Shown here in pieces: positions 23,246-34,161 of a stretch of 64,000 nucleotides of DNA. Both the position numbers and the translations under genes were made by a program. Below the pieces are notes generated by a model. That model made no database searches, was not told the origin of the DNA, and was given only the letters and a program-made list of their open reading frames with translations. The stretch comes from Chrysaora quinquecirrha. Its lineage: Eukaryota; Cnidaria; Scyphozoa; Semaeostomeae; Pelagiidae. Within the stretch, counting starts at the first letter, position 1. Every line of letters starts with the position of its first letter. The DNA is taken from assembly GCA_014526335.1 (NCBI GenBank), contig JACTAT010000223.1, positions 124,001 to 188,000 on the forward strand, written 5' to 3'.

Positions 23246-24730
23246 TAGAAAGATACATGTTTTGGCAGGTACTTATGTTAGGTTATTTACTACAATGAAT
23301 ACACATTACAATATAAACATCATCATCATTCATAAGCCATACATTTGCCAAACTATTCAGTTCCACCACACCCACTTCTTGGATGACCTCTTCAAGGTTT
23401 TCCACACTGCTTACATGATCTTGGTGCACTATGTTTTTTGTTTTGATTGTTTAGCTGACTCATTTGCAGAATTTCGTGGGTCTAGTTGCGGTGATGGAAC
23501 CATAAGGATATCTTGTTCAAAAAATTGCAAAAAATAATTAGTAAAGGTGTCACATTCTATAAAATTGTCGATAAAAATTATAGAGAAATAACATTTTGAT
23601 AAATGTCATATTTTTCTACACTTTGTTGTTACAATTTATATTAATACTAACATAAATATTTTTCACACTTTTTTGTTGTTACTTTCATCATTGTGCCATA
23701 CTTTTTCATTGCAAGCCTGGGGTTACTTTGCTTGCAGTTAAAACAGAACATTGAGAATAGGGTTATTAACATCGAATGGAATACAATGAACTTCTGGTCA
23801 TCCTGTGTTGCAGGTCTTTTACTTGTACTGTTGAAGAAAATATTTGAGTGTGACTTTGGTCAGCAATTTTTCATATCAAGCTTGAGTGATTAAGATTCAA
23901 GTTTCTCAATGTACGATGATAAATTTGGGGCCTGGTTTCTACACAGCAGCACTGCAAAGTGGTTAGCAGATGAAGTGCATTGCATGAAATTATTCAATTA
24001 TTGACATGATACTTAATTTGCAGTATTTCTTGTTACTTTAACTTTTTTTGATTCTGACTCTGTGTCGGTTTGCTGAAACAATTCAAATTTCTCATCCTCA
24101 GAGTCAAAATCTGAATTTGCCTTTTCCTCCCAGGTATCATAGTGCACCACATCCTCATCCTCGTCAGTCATTTCAAATTCAACCTCATCTTCACCTTGAT
24201 CATCACTCTCTGATTCGTCCTTAGAAACTATTGGATCTTGCAAAAACAATAAATTGGAAATTGGGAAATTTGTTCGGGATATAAGCATGATTATATAAAT
24301 TTGCATTTGTGGGAAGTTTATAATCTTTAGAGACTTGTGTCATTTTGAAAATACAATTTGGAAGAGGTTTGATGTTTGATCCTTTTGAAACTTCTAATAT
24401 GATATTTCCTTACTCAATGTTATAAACGATAGCCTCACTCTGTCAAAAAAATTACACCCTTAGAACACATGTATTTTTTATAAGAAACTAAAAAACTCGC
24501 CCAGTTCTCAAAGTTTCCGAAGATGTAAAGATTATGAGGGCTGGAAGTTTCTCATGGATTGTTGTATACTCTTGGCCATCCGAGAGTCTGTGTTTCTACC
24601 TAATGAGTTTGATATAAAAAATACGTATACTACAAGCTACCCTTCCATGAGCTTGAAAATGTTTATAAGTTAATGGGGGATACAACCCGGCTAGGGATGT
24701 AATGGATTGCTATCAATTCATGCAATGTAC
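23140..24730. repeat. Tandem-unit segment, copy A (empty target site of HI-1)
   Basis: This block matches 26882-27015 joined to 34528-36010 (copy B) at high identity. Copy B is interrupted by HI-1 exactly at CTTATG, which occurs once here (within GTACTTATGTTAGG near 23270) and on both sides of HI-1. The block spans the end of the P2X7-C-like gene, a convergent 3' region and an opposing acidic exon. Confidence 0.9.
24013..24236 (-). CDS. Acidic C-terminal exon of the tandem-unit minus-strand gene, copy A
   Basis: After a good 3' splice site (TTTTTGCAAG at 24237-24246) the exon reads a strongly acidic tail (contains SESDDQGEDEVEFEMTDEDE) and ends KKVKVTRNTAN at a stop. The identical exon is at 35282-35505, with conserved frame in both copies. 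The 5' exon at 24734-24955 may belong to the same gene. The function is unknown; acidic tails occur at the end of several transposase families. Confidence 0.5.
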
Positions 24731-24733
24731 TAA

Positions 24734-24955
24734 CTAGCCTTGTGTTATTAACTTTTGGATATCTAAACGAGCTTTCAAGTCTCTGATCTCTATTTTCAAC
24801 CTGCTATGATCTTTTTGATAATATCCGATTCTCTTTTTCAGATCATCGCACTTTTTACAGCGGCCTTTGTGAGTGGCAGGTGGTGGCTCAAGGCTTGATT
24901 CAGGCTCAGGGGCTGGTGTGAAATCCATTGGCAAAACCAAGTCTGTCTTTGCCAA
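24734..24955 (-). CDS. N-terminal exon: CxxC plus coiled coil, tandem-unit minus-strand gene
   Basis: The frame encodes a proline/glutamate-rich start (KTDLVLPMDFTPAPEPE), a single CKKC pair and then a leucine/lysine heptad-like helix (YYQKDHSRLKIEIRDLKARLD). The corresponding point in the copy at 9316 has an ATG two codons earlier; here that ATG is mutated, so the first in-frame Met is at about 24934. Arrangement suggests the start of a KDZ-like or related transposase whose core has been deleted between this exon and the acidic exon, leaving a non-autonomous derivative. That link is inference. Confidence 0.4.
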   Translation of the reverse strand: MAKTDLVLPMDFTPAPEPESSLEPPPATHKGRCKKCDDLKKRIGYYQKDHSRLKIEIRDLKARLDIQKLITQG

Positions 24956-26316
24956 TGTCTTCTATCTAATTCACATTCTTTTATGAGAGCATCACAGCTC
25001 TGTAATATCTCAAGTACACCTAAAAAGATAACACAAGGCTAGTGTTTCCTATAATTCAAAATTTCCAAATGCTGACAGGATATAATAACAAAACAAGCAG
25101 TTTTTCTATATTTGAATTCAATTGAAAATAATGTTCTATCAACAATTGGCAATGTGACTTCTTACAAGTTTTAAACAAAAACACCTAAAAAAGCTGACAA
25201 GCAAAATCAACAAATAATTATTGTACATTAACACTGTTGGACCATCACTAATGTATGCGCATGCAAAAGAGGAGAAAATTTAGAATATTGCAAGACACGA
25301 ACAAAATTAGTTTACATCAAAGGAAACAATGAAGTGATCATGAAAAATTACATCTAAAAATTCTCAGAACTAATGCCAGTTTCTGGAAATGATGCTGATG
25401 CAGAAGAATCAGAGTTGGCAAAATCTTCACCAAAAGAACAGGATATAATCTAAAAATTTAGCAACAATTGTGGTGAGCCTACAGTATTCAACAGCTATAA
25501 CATGCAACCACAATTTGTCCTCTATTAGACGACTAAACCGCTGGCTACAAGAAATGAGTTATGATGAATGCTCGAACATGGAAAATCGTGATTAATGCTT
25601 GAAGAAGTTTCATCCTGATTATTTAGCTAATTGACTAATCAATGCTTAAAGTGCCTATGAACTGAAAATCTCAAAATTAAAAAAAATTCTGCTCTGGGTT
25701 AATTGAACATCGCTGATTTCGAAAATGGCAACAATTTGATTATTTGATGCAATTTTCTTTGACCTCTTGGGGGTTTTTGAGGGGGTGAGCCTAAGAACGA
25801 GTGTGACGTGTTCAGGTGTACACAATTTCGACAGACCAGTTGCTGAATGCTGATTTTATGTGTTGGTTGCTTTGCTGTCTGTCATAAAAAAACTAGCAAT
25901 TGGTTACCTAAAAATGTCTGATATCAGCGAGCTATCTGTATCAGTATCAAATCCAGGGAGTGATTAAGATCTTTTATCTTACAAAGAAGAAGTTGAAAAT
26001 GTAATCGGCAATGCGGAGATCAATTTTGAGCCATAGCAAGACAATCACTTGGCTAGTCTTTTGACGAAGAGCATGCTAACAGCGACGAGCTGGATGATGA
26101 TGGGATTTCCCACAAAGTTTTGCTAAGAATGTTCGAGGGAAGAGATCCTGTGAATTCATGGTAACTTATTTTTTTTCAGAAATCAAAGATTTAATTCTTA
26201 TGTTTTTGATAAGTATCACTATCGGTGTCTGCCATGACAAGGCGTAGGCCTACGAAAAACTAACTCTAACTAGCCACTGTTTTCTGCCCATGAATCTGTT
26301 CATTTTTTTTCTCTAA
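24935..26316. repeat. ~1.4-kb dispersed repeat, copy 2 (other copy 9292-10726)
   Basis: Divergent-promoter segment between the minus-strand exon at 24955 and the plus-strand gene at 25914. Differs from copy 1 by scattered substitutions, small deletions and a lost GTTCGACAAGA-like segment near 25785. Confidence 0.85.
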
Positions 26317-26986
26317 GTGCAGTTGTGGGAAATGTAATGTAACCCATCTCACAGTTTCCCAAGAGTACAGGTGCTGTTGGGAAGTTAACCAGGCAATTGG
26401 GAAACTTACATACGAGGGTTTGGATGTTGGAACATACCATTGCATCACAAATCATCCCGATGTTCCTGCACTGGTCAACAAAACTGTCTTGTTGATGTTT
26501 GGTCCACTTTTTAAGACAAGAGAAGGATGGTGTTATAGAAAAAGAAATAATGAACCAGAAAATCAGTAAGACATGTACTGTGAGATTCTTTTCTGGGCTC
26601 AGCTAAAAGCTTCTGTAGCAGCAGAAGCTATAAAGCTTTTTATATTGTTTTAATTTATTGAAATTGTCAGAACCCTCTAGTTAATTTGCCTAAAAAAATG
26701 CATCTCTGTCATACTATGCTGTTAGAAATTGTATGTCACATGCAAGTGATAAGGGTGAGAAGACCTTTGAGGAAAATATTCTCCCTAGAATTGAGTATGT
26801 GTTTCTTCATACAGTTATGTAAGATCAGTTGCCTACAGATGGCTAATTCGCTGGCTCTTTGACTTCCTGGGTTATGATAATACAAGGCCATTGACAGCCT
26901 GTGTTTATCATTACCTAAGGGAAAAGTATCCTACCAATGCCACTGAAGGATGCAAAACAGTGCAAGAAAGAGAAAATCAACAATAG
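25914..26986 (+). pseudogene. P2X7-C-like zinc-binding transposon protein
   Basis: Three exons can be placed. Exon 1 begins at ATG 25914 (MSDISELSVS) but meets a stop after 17 codons where copy 1 reads on. Exon 2 (26318-26565, after CTCTAAG and before GTAAGA) contains CSCGKCNV, CCWEV and YHCITNHPDVPAL. Exon 3 (26815-26986) reads YRWLIRWLFDFLGYDNTRPLTACV. This succession is the intracellular C-terminal ballast domain of P2X7 receptors, a cysteine-rich zinc-binding fold that also occurs in many invertebrate transposon proteins without any channel. Here no membrane segments exist, so it is not a receptor. HI-1 is inserted about 24 bp after the stop codon. Confidence 0.65.
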
Positions 26987-27015
26987 AAAGATACATGTTT
27001 TGTTAGGTACTTATG

Positions 27016-27380
27016 TATGGAGTTACACCGTGGACAAAAATCGATGCCCTCAAATGATGTCGTAAATCGTGGATTGAATTGTGATAGTCAGACGATATCG
27101 TAAAGCAAGATTGGGGTCATGCAGATCATGATATCATTACTCATGGATTGAATGATGAAGTTGAGAAGATCGTGAATGTTAGAATATCGTCTCGCATGGA
27201 TGGAGTCATCAATTCCAGAACACGATATCGTGAATATTAGAACACGATATCATTAATAATACACAATGTCACCAAACTAAAATCATGACTTGATTACCGT
27301 TTCATCATTTCTATCATGAATGATTTAATGTGATTCTTACTTTGTTGCACATCATCTCAACATTTTTTCCTGGACGGGGG
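27016..27380 (+). repeat. HI-1 left terminal inverted repeat
   Basis: Reverse complement of 34162-34527. Contains repeated GATATC-centred palindromes (ACGATATCGT, ATGATATCAT, CACGATATCGTG, CACGATATCATT), which may be transposase-binding sites. Confidence 0.95.
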
Positions 27381-27636
27381 TTGTGCAACATAAAACAGAC
27401 AAACTCGGAAAAGAAAGGGAAAGTGGCCTCAGGGGCGATTTACCATGGACAGATGGGACAAACGAATCCTTCATTGGGGCGATGGGGCGACTCCGAATAT
27501 ACTTTTTGAGGACTTTTCCTGGGTGGTTGCGTTACGGGGCGTCTTTCAAGGGCAATTTGAAGGGAGACCTTTTTAGGACTAGGCTACACCACTCATATCC
27601 TGTGACCACTCGAACTTCGTTTTCGTGCTGAGCAAA

Positions 27637-29133
27637 ATGGCAACTCCTCAAGCAACTCCTCAAGAAAACATTCGGGAATTTATTATCTCTGTTTTAAGGG
27701 AGATTACTCACAACCTCGAGGATTTTAACCAGTGGTCAGATACAAATTTAATCGATTACTCTGCCTACAAGCTGCAGCAAGTATTAATACTGTGTTTGCA
27801 ATGTAGGGCAAGATCAGACCATTTTGTGGGTGATGACGTGATTTTTGCCCTTGTCAGAGCACATGATTTTCTCGAAGAGAGCTTTAATAACGCTGATGGT
27901 AACACTGCAACTGTACAAACAAGTGGCACAATTGGAAGACCATGGATAGAAATTCCTAAAGAGACACTAAAGTTGTATCTGCGCTATGGTTTCACATATT
28001 CGAGGATCGCTACCATATTTGGTGTAAGCTCAAAAACCATCAGAAGAAGAGTTGATTTGTTTAATCTGTCTGATGAAGTTAAGAAGTATGCTGAATTGAG
28101 TGATGAAGATCTTGTTGAGATAGTTAAAGATATATCGAGGCATTTTCCAAATTGCGGGATACGGCGAATGGTAGGATTTTTGAAAGCAAGAGGATTGATG
28201 GTACAATGGCGCAGGGTTCGATCCGCAATGTGGCAGGCAGATCCTGATGGCCTGATCTTAAGAGCTATACAGTTGAATACGGTTTACAGACGGCATTACT
28301 ACGTTCCAGGGTCACTAGCACTTTGGCACCATGACGGAAATCACAAACTTATTAGATGGAGGTTCGTTATCCACGGCTGCGTAGACGGGTACTCCAGGAA
28401 AATTATGTATCTTCGTTGTGCAACTAATAACAAAGCCCAAACTGTGCTTCATTTATTCTTGGAAGCTGCCCAGAAATACGGACTTCCGTCAAGGGTTAGA
28501 GGAGACCAAGGTGTGGAAAACGTAGATGTCGCATCCTATATGTTTAGTCACCCTCTTAGGGGCCCTGGAAGAGGCAGCTATATTTCCGGCAAGAGTTGTC
28601 ACAACCAAAGAATAGAGCGGTTTTGGCGCGACCTCTTCCATGGCTGCCTATTTCTGTTTTATTACATTTTTTGTTACCTCGAGGAGAATGGCTATTTAAT
28701 GATTGACGAGGAGGCTGATTTATTCTGCCTCGAGTACGTTTTTTTGCCACGAATAAACAAACTCTTGGAAATGTTCTTGGAAGGGTACGACAACCACCCG
28801 ATCAGAAGTGAATCGAACATGAGTCCGAACCAGCTATGGCTCTATGGTCTACATCAACACGTTCCACCAGAGCAAACAAGCAGCGAAACAAACTGGAGTG
28901 TTTATGGTGTAGACTGGGAAGGTCCACTACCGTCCAATAACTATAACAGAGTCGAGGAAGATGGTTCAGCTATTGTTGTTCCCACACTAAACAGTCCTAA
29001 CACAAACGGTTATGGAGAAGTCCTTAGTCGGGCTTTAGATCCATTGTCGGATTCTGAGTCCCATGGTATTGACTTGTTCTTGAACGCCAAAGACTTGCTA
29101 CGGCAGTTTTCTGCACAAAACTTTAACACTTAA
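27637..29133 (+). CDS. HI-1 DDE integrase-type transposase, intact
   Basis: The start chosen is ATG 27637 (context AAAATGG), giving 498 residues without interruption. An N-terminal helical region is followed by a helix-turn-helix at about residues 120-150 (YGFTYSRIATIFGVSSKTIRRR) and a second HTH-like segment near 170-205 (GIRRMVGFLKARGLMVQWRRVR), as in IS3/retroviral-like integrases. The RNase-H-fold core has Asp233 (HHDGNHKLIRW), VDGYSR, Asp290 (VRGDQGVEN) and Glu327 (NQRIERFWRD), with 36 residues between the second Asp and the Glu. The C-terminus is acidic with an LDPLSDSESHGID motif shared with HI-2. It should cut and join the element ends. Unlike HI-2 and HI-3 it has no intron before the first catalytic Asp. 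The HECT gene converges from the right. Confidence 0.93.
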   Translation: MATPQATPQENIREFIISVLREITHNLEDFNQWSDTNLIDYSAYKLQQVLILCLQCRARSDHFVGDDVIFALVRAHDFLEESFNNADGNTATVQTSGTIGRPWIEIPKETLKLYLRYGFTYSRIATIFGVSSKTIRRRVDLFNLSDEVKKYAELSDEDLVEIVKDISRHFPNCGIRRMVGFLKARGLMVQWRRVRSAMWQADPDGLILRAIQLNTVYRRHYYVPGSLALWHHDGNHKLIRWRFVIHGCVDGYSRKIMYLRCATNNKAQTVLHLFLEAAQKYGLPSRVRGDQGVENVDVASYMFSHPLRGPGRGSYISGKSCHNQRIERFWRDLFHGCLFLFYYIFCYLEENGYLMIDEEADLFCLEYVFLPRINKLLEMFLEGYDNHPIRSESNMSPNQLWLYGLHQHVPPEQTSSETNWSVYGVDWEGPLPSNNYNRVEEDGSAIVVPTLNSPNTNGYGEVLSRALDPLSDSESHGIDLFLNAKDLLRQFSAQNFNT

Positions 29134-29989
29134 CTAGCTAGGTACAGATGTGTAAAGCAAGAAACATGTTTTAATCATATTTCAATTCATACTTCTGAGT
29201 ACGAGTAACAACATAACAAAACTTGTTAAGAGAATAAAAAAAAAAAACAACATTGACAATCATTTCACTACAGTGAACGTATTGATTTAGCAACAAAACT
29301 TCTGAAAAAAAACAACAAACAAGGTAATACAACTTTAAAACAAAAAGCATTTTATGTAAAACAATGCGATTTCAGCAAATGAGGGTCGTATAGGGGGGGG
29401 GGGGTCCTTGTTCCCCTGTTCCCTTAGAAAATTATAATTTGTTCCATTGAGATTTGTGGAATTTTCAGAGTGTTCCCTGAAAAGTATGTGCAAAATGCTC
29501 CCTTGTTCCCCTAACTTCATGCAAATGTTCCCTGTTCCCTAAGACATTTTGGGGCTTGTTCCCATGTTCCCAAGAACCCCTATACGACCCTGCAAATGAT
29601 ATGTAAACATCACACGAAAGAATCTTTCAAGAAAGAATCTTTAATGTAGAAGACATGAACGTCGGCCAAATATGAACAACAATTGAAATTTGCATTTATA
29701 GCAAGATACAGCATATGATGTTTTTAAGACAATGTGCAAATTAGTGTGCAACATTAAAATCTTAAATACATTAAAATCTTAAAATCTTAAATACTGTGCA
29801 TATGCATAACATTTTGCTAGTTGTTTCAGGTAATCAAGAAAAATTCTTAGACAACATGTAACTAGGAAACAATGCCGACACTTCTCCCCCACATGAAAAT
29901 TTCTTTCTTATTAAACATAACGAAACAATATAAGTCATCACTTCTAACTTCTACGTACCGTTGATGTTCAAGGTTGCTGTTACATAAGT
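29134..29989. other. HI-1 convergent 3' interval
   Basis: Tail-to-tail non-coding interval between the transposase stop and the HECT stop, holding the MITE at 29382-29591. No further gene seen. Confidence 0.6.
29382..29591. mobile_element. 210-bp MITE with 15-bp perfect inverted ends
   Basis: Starts AGGGTCGTATAGGGG and ends CCCCTATACGACCCT, flanked by GCAAATG at 29375-29381 and 29592-29598. The interior is rich in the motif GTTCCC/TTCCCT. The 7-bp duplication (8 bp if the adjacent A is counted) would suit a hAT-like or related mobiliser. Non-coding. Confidence 0.88.
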
Positions 29990-30816
29990 TCAGGGATTCG
30001 GAAAGCCAAATGCTTCAAATTTTAAGACTGTTGTCATTGCACTGGAGAATTCATCCTCAGTGTTATGAACTGTAGGCAGGCGTAGAATGGACAGACATGC
30101 TGTAGCTGTTGGCAGTTTTTGAGCACCAATACCATCTGCCAAAAATCGAATTTGAAACTTCTTAGTAAGTCCTGCTGCTACAGGATATTTGTTTCCAGAC
30201 CAAAACTGTAGCAATGTTTTCATTCGTGTCCCACAAGGAAGATCATCTGTCAGATGAGGCTGTGAAAGATAAGAATAGAGCCAATCCAAGGCTTGTTGTT
30301 CACGATCACTCTCTGGTGCAACATCACACACTGCTTTCAAGTCATCGACTGAGAACTCTCTTCGCAAAAACTCATTGTAACAGAGAATTTCCTTGATGAA
30401 TGCAGCATGCTTCTTTGCATAATCAAGGAAACCAAGTGCATCAAGCCCTTGCCAATCTCTCCAATTTCTTCACGACGAGATGAGACAACTTCATTATAAA
30501 TCAAATCTTGGATCAACAGATTTTTATTAATGCTGTTGATGCTTGCTGATGCTGGCCAGTGACAGCTGCCTATCAGTACCCAGAAAACATCTTTATTTTC
30601 ATTCTCAAACAGTAAACTTTGAATTTCTTCCTCTGTCTTGGCTTTATCTAACTCTTCTATAAGATCATGCAGTGCTTCTGTTGCAGCATTCAATGGCACA
30701 TGATGCTTTGACAGAGATGTAGATGCAGTTTCTTTACTTTCTCCTGTGAGGGAGTCCACAATACTAGGTGCCAAGGGTGGTATGGAGTAAAGTGGACCAC
30801 CCTGTAATATAACATG

Positions 30817-31813
30817 CAGGGGCGCAACTAGGAATTTTGGAGGGCAGGGGTTGTTGAGTCAAGAAAGGGCACAATGTACTGGAATGTATAAAGCGTATAA
30901 AGCCTGCCGCAGGCACGCAAGCAATGACCGTAGCCATATTTTTCCTCGTCATTAAGGCTTGAAATACTTTTTCTTTCCATAAGGATATCAGCAAGGTCGT
31001 AAATCCTTTGTTCATGTTCAACATTTTCATGAAGGCTGGTAGTGCTTAGAGTGTCCTCTTCACAATCAACAGCATCGGAAAGAAACTCTGTTCGTTCAGG
31101 ACTTTTATCTATCTCCTCGACTGCATCTTTACCTTTTTCTTCTTGTACAACCTTAAAATAAATTTGTATATCATTTTATATTTGGGATCTATGTGGTTTT
31201 CAATTGGAATTTAAAACTTTTTCGAAATTTTGCTAATGCTGGGGTAAACCACGGGTACACGCATTTTTATGTCATGTTTACAAAGTGCACCATTTCTATT
31301 GACATTTTACGTTGCGTTTTATTAATGATCTATTAAGGGATATAAATTCATCAATTTGATAAGGCAAAAACATACCTCGCCCTCGCCACAAAGAGTATCG
31401 ATTTCATGGTTAGGCTCAGGCCCAGAACTTCTGCTTTCCTCCACACAGGGTTTCTTCGCAAATGACAACTTCGTTTGCCCTTTTGCGTTTGCAACACGAC
31501 GAAGATCTCCCCTCTTGCGCTTTGTAGTTGGCATTTTTAAATATTTTGCTATATTCGTGCTAAATTTACCGTTTTGTTTTGTAAAATCATCAGATACACA
31601 GAGTACTCATTAGTAGATAGCCATATGGCGTCAGCAGATGAGAAGGCGCCAAACAGCTTGCGCACGCGCAATTCTCAACTGCCGCTGCGATGTGCCATAG
31701 TTAATTTGTAGCGACAGTTCTGATGAAAATAGGGCAAAATTGCTTCTTTGTCAAAAAGGGCAGGGGTTGCAACCCCCACAACCCCCCCCCCCCCCCCCTA
31801 AGATGCGCCCCTG
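30817..31813. mobile_element. 997-bp hAT-like insertion in the HI-1 HECT gene
   Basis: Ends are CAGGGGCGCA and TGCGCCCCTG, flanked by ACATG at 30812-30816 and 31814-31818. Removing it with one ACATG copy restores the HECT frame as IVHVILQGGP. The CAGGGGCG end and a remnant transposase N-terminus at 31534 suggest a hAT deletion derivative; a 5-bp duplication is unusual for classic hAT (8 bp) but known for a hAT subgroup. A G/C homopolymer lies at about 31782-31798 near one end. Confidence 0.88.
31322..31534 (-). pseudogene. hAT-type transposase N-terminal remnant
   Basis: ATG 31534 opens a basic leader (MPTTKRKRGDLRRVANAKG) followed by QTKLSF, reminiscent of the basic/TTF-type starts of hAT transposases. 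Coding potential continues in pieces toward 30900, but the catalytic part is absent. It lies inside the 997-bp insertion and is best seen as what was left after internal deletion. Confidence 0.45.
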
Positions 31814-34161
31814 ACATGGACAATAATCATTCCCAAGATGCGAAAGAGAAAAAGTTTGGATGAATCCTTTACTGGCACAAGCCTCCACTCGTCACCTTCA
31901 AATAACTTTTTTTGTGCCTCTGCCATCAAGAGTTGGAAAAATTCATTTCTCATTGCCCCTCCATCCAGACCCTCTTCATCTTTAAAAGTTACTTCAAGAT
32001 TCTTTGCTAATCCACTGGGATCACCAACTTTGCGTTTGTAGTATTTTAGTGAATCAAGCCATATAGAGTCACGGGAAACTGTGATTTCTTCAAATCCAGG
32101 AACCTTTGTCTTTCCAATGAAATCTGACAGGAACATTAGCAAATTAGATGGACTTTAACTTGGGGCGAACTCTTGCCTATATCTGTGACCAGTGGAAGTT
32201 CCGGCAATTCACTGCAACCAATATCAGTCAGGTCCGCAAGGGTGTTTGCTGCATCTTCCACAGATGTTGCACTTGCTATGCACTCATCTAGTTGCTGCTT
32301 TGTAGCATCTGGAAAAAGGTCCTGTAGTCGAAACTTCCAGTTGTCTTCTTGCTGTCCTTTTGCTGCAGTGGACAATGTACTTGTTGAAGGAAGTGTTTGA
32401 TTGCTAGACAATTGTTGATTGATACTCTTCATTGAGTTCACTTTGGAAACCAACTCCTCCCCATCTGAGTCTTCAAGATATCCATCATCTTCATCACTTT
32501 TGGATTGTTCAGCTAATTCAGAACAATTAGCAATGTGACCTCGTATCAGACTGATAGGTATATTTCTATGGAAATGCTGACACTCAGAATTTACACCCTC
32601 TTCAACATTGATGGGTATATGTGTCATGGAGAGATTACTCTGAATTGGCCGAATATAGATAATAGTACCAGCACCAGTACTTTCTTTTATATGCTCAATT
32701 GTATAACCTCTTGACGACAATGGAATAACTGTCAAAGGACATTGTTTACCCCCACGTGCTGCTTTAAGGAACTCAAATGCCCCTCCTTGAGACTTTAACT
32801 TGGGATACACAATTTCCAATTTGTTACGGACCCCAGCATGATCCATTGTCTTACTCTCAAAGGTTATCCGTTTCTTTCCGAGACCCGCAAGTTGCAGATC
32901 ATTCACCCGATTGAAAGCAGGAACATGAGATTCTGATGTTTTAGCTAAGAGGCAGAAATCTCGTGTGCAGGTTTCTTTGTGAGGGTTGAAGGAATTGTTT
33001 TTTCTTTGTTTCTTTGCTGGTGGATTGAATCTTCTTCCACCACCACCCATGCTTGGAAAAGCATTCCTACAAAGAAAAAAATGATCTCAATTTTTATTAC
33101 TGATTCAAATCAAATCTTATTTTAAAAAACCGGTTATTAGAAGAAGAAAGCATTAGAATTGATGATACATTGTCTCCACATTTGCAGTTCAGATGGGATA
33201 AGCCAGGATTAGCCATAGTAGGAATGGTAGATTAGGCTTAAACAACATTGAAACATATGAAAACAAACATCAGAAATAAAGGAGGTTCCAATAGTAAAAT
33301 AGAAAATAAAATGTAGTTTTTAAATTAATTAAGTCTTGCTGTTCTTCTTTAACCAAATGTGTTGCAAACGATTAGACTTGAGAAGCCTGTTGATAAATTT
33401 TGGATGTTTCCAAAAATCATAGTAGGGCTAGTTTTTCAACACAAGAAAACCCCTTGGGATGGGAGGGTACCTACTATGTGCTGTATGTGCTACCCATAAT
33501 GGGTGGATATTTTGCTCTTAAATTCTCTAAACATAAAATAAATTCAACATACCATCACTATCAGCATTTTCAAATTACAAAACTACCTGTCTATCAAAAT
33601 TTCTCCGAATACAGTATCCAACGAAAAGAACAACGAGGATTTAGGCCTAAACAACTCTCAAGTTTGGAAGTGTGACATGCCAATTTAAACGTACCTGAAA
33701 TCTCTTGCAATTGCTGCTGAATGTGAAATCTGAGTTCTTGAGGTAAATAAACCAAACCGCGTGGCATCTGGAGCATGACTAGAACTTGGAGCAAAAGTAG
33801 AAGTAGGACAAGGAGCACCAGTAGACGCATAAGTGGTAGGGCTGGGAGCATACGTGGAACTATTAGTTCTGCTGCTGGTGGAAGCCTCCAGCTCTCTGCT
33901 TTCGGTCGTCTCGTTTCTGTTGCTAGATGAACCAGCAATATTTCGATTTCTATTATTGCCCTCCAAACGCTGCAAAGCTGAGCGTAAAATGTCGGCAACT
34001 TCCTCCGCTTTTCTACTCTCCATCACCAAGATACCCAGATCACAGCTCAAGGACGAGATGAGATTGACAATCACATCTAGGACAGCAAGACCTGCTGACC
34101 GACCACGTGTACTAAAACAACACAACCACTGAATAGGAGGGGTTGCTGTGACGCAACATAT

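Larger units (their letters stand above)
29990..34023 (-). pseudogene. HI-1 HECT E3 ubiquitin ligase gene, disrupted
   Basis: Exon 1 (34023-33695) encodes a serine/threonine-rich N-terminus and ends at a GTACGT donor. Exon 2 starts at 33066 after TTTGTAG; it contains a partial UBZ-like finger (ECQHFHRN ... HIANC, first Cys missing) near 32600-32530 and a CUE-like ubiquitin-binding helix set (LFPDATKQQLDECIASA) near 32330-32250. The HECT domain starts at about 32100 (VTFKDEEGLDGGAMRNEFF), is interrupted by the insertion at 30817-31813, resumes at 30816 and ends at 29990. The catalytic Cys is at 30095-30097 in TATACLSILRLP. Single-base shifts near 32155 and 30460 add to the insertion, so no full protein is made. 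In the family the Cys accepts ubiquitin from an E2 and passes it to a substrate. Confidence 0.85.

Noticed and set aside
25914..26986. A host P2X7 ion-channel gene
   Set aside because: Only the cytosolic cysteine-rich domain is present, with no membrane segments, in a repeated transposon-like unit.
27637..29133. Retroviral or LTR-retrotransposon integrase
   Set aside because: No reverse transcriptase, protease, gag or LTR accompanies any of the three integrases; the inverted ends and 6-bp duplication point to a DNA transposon.
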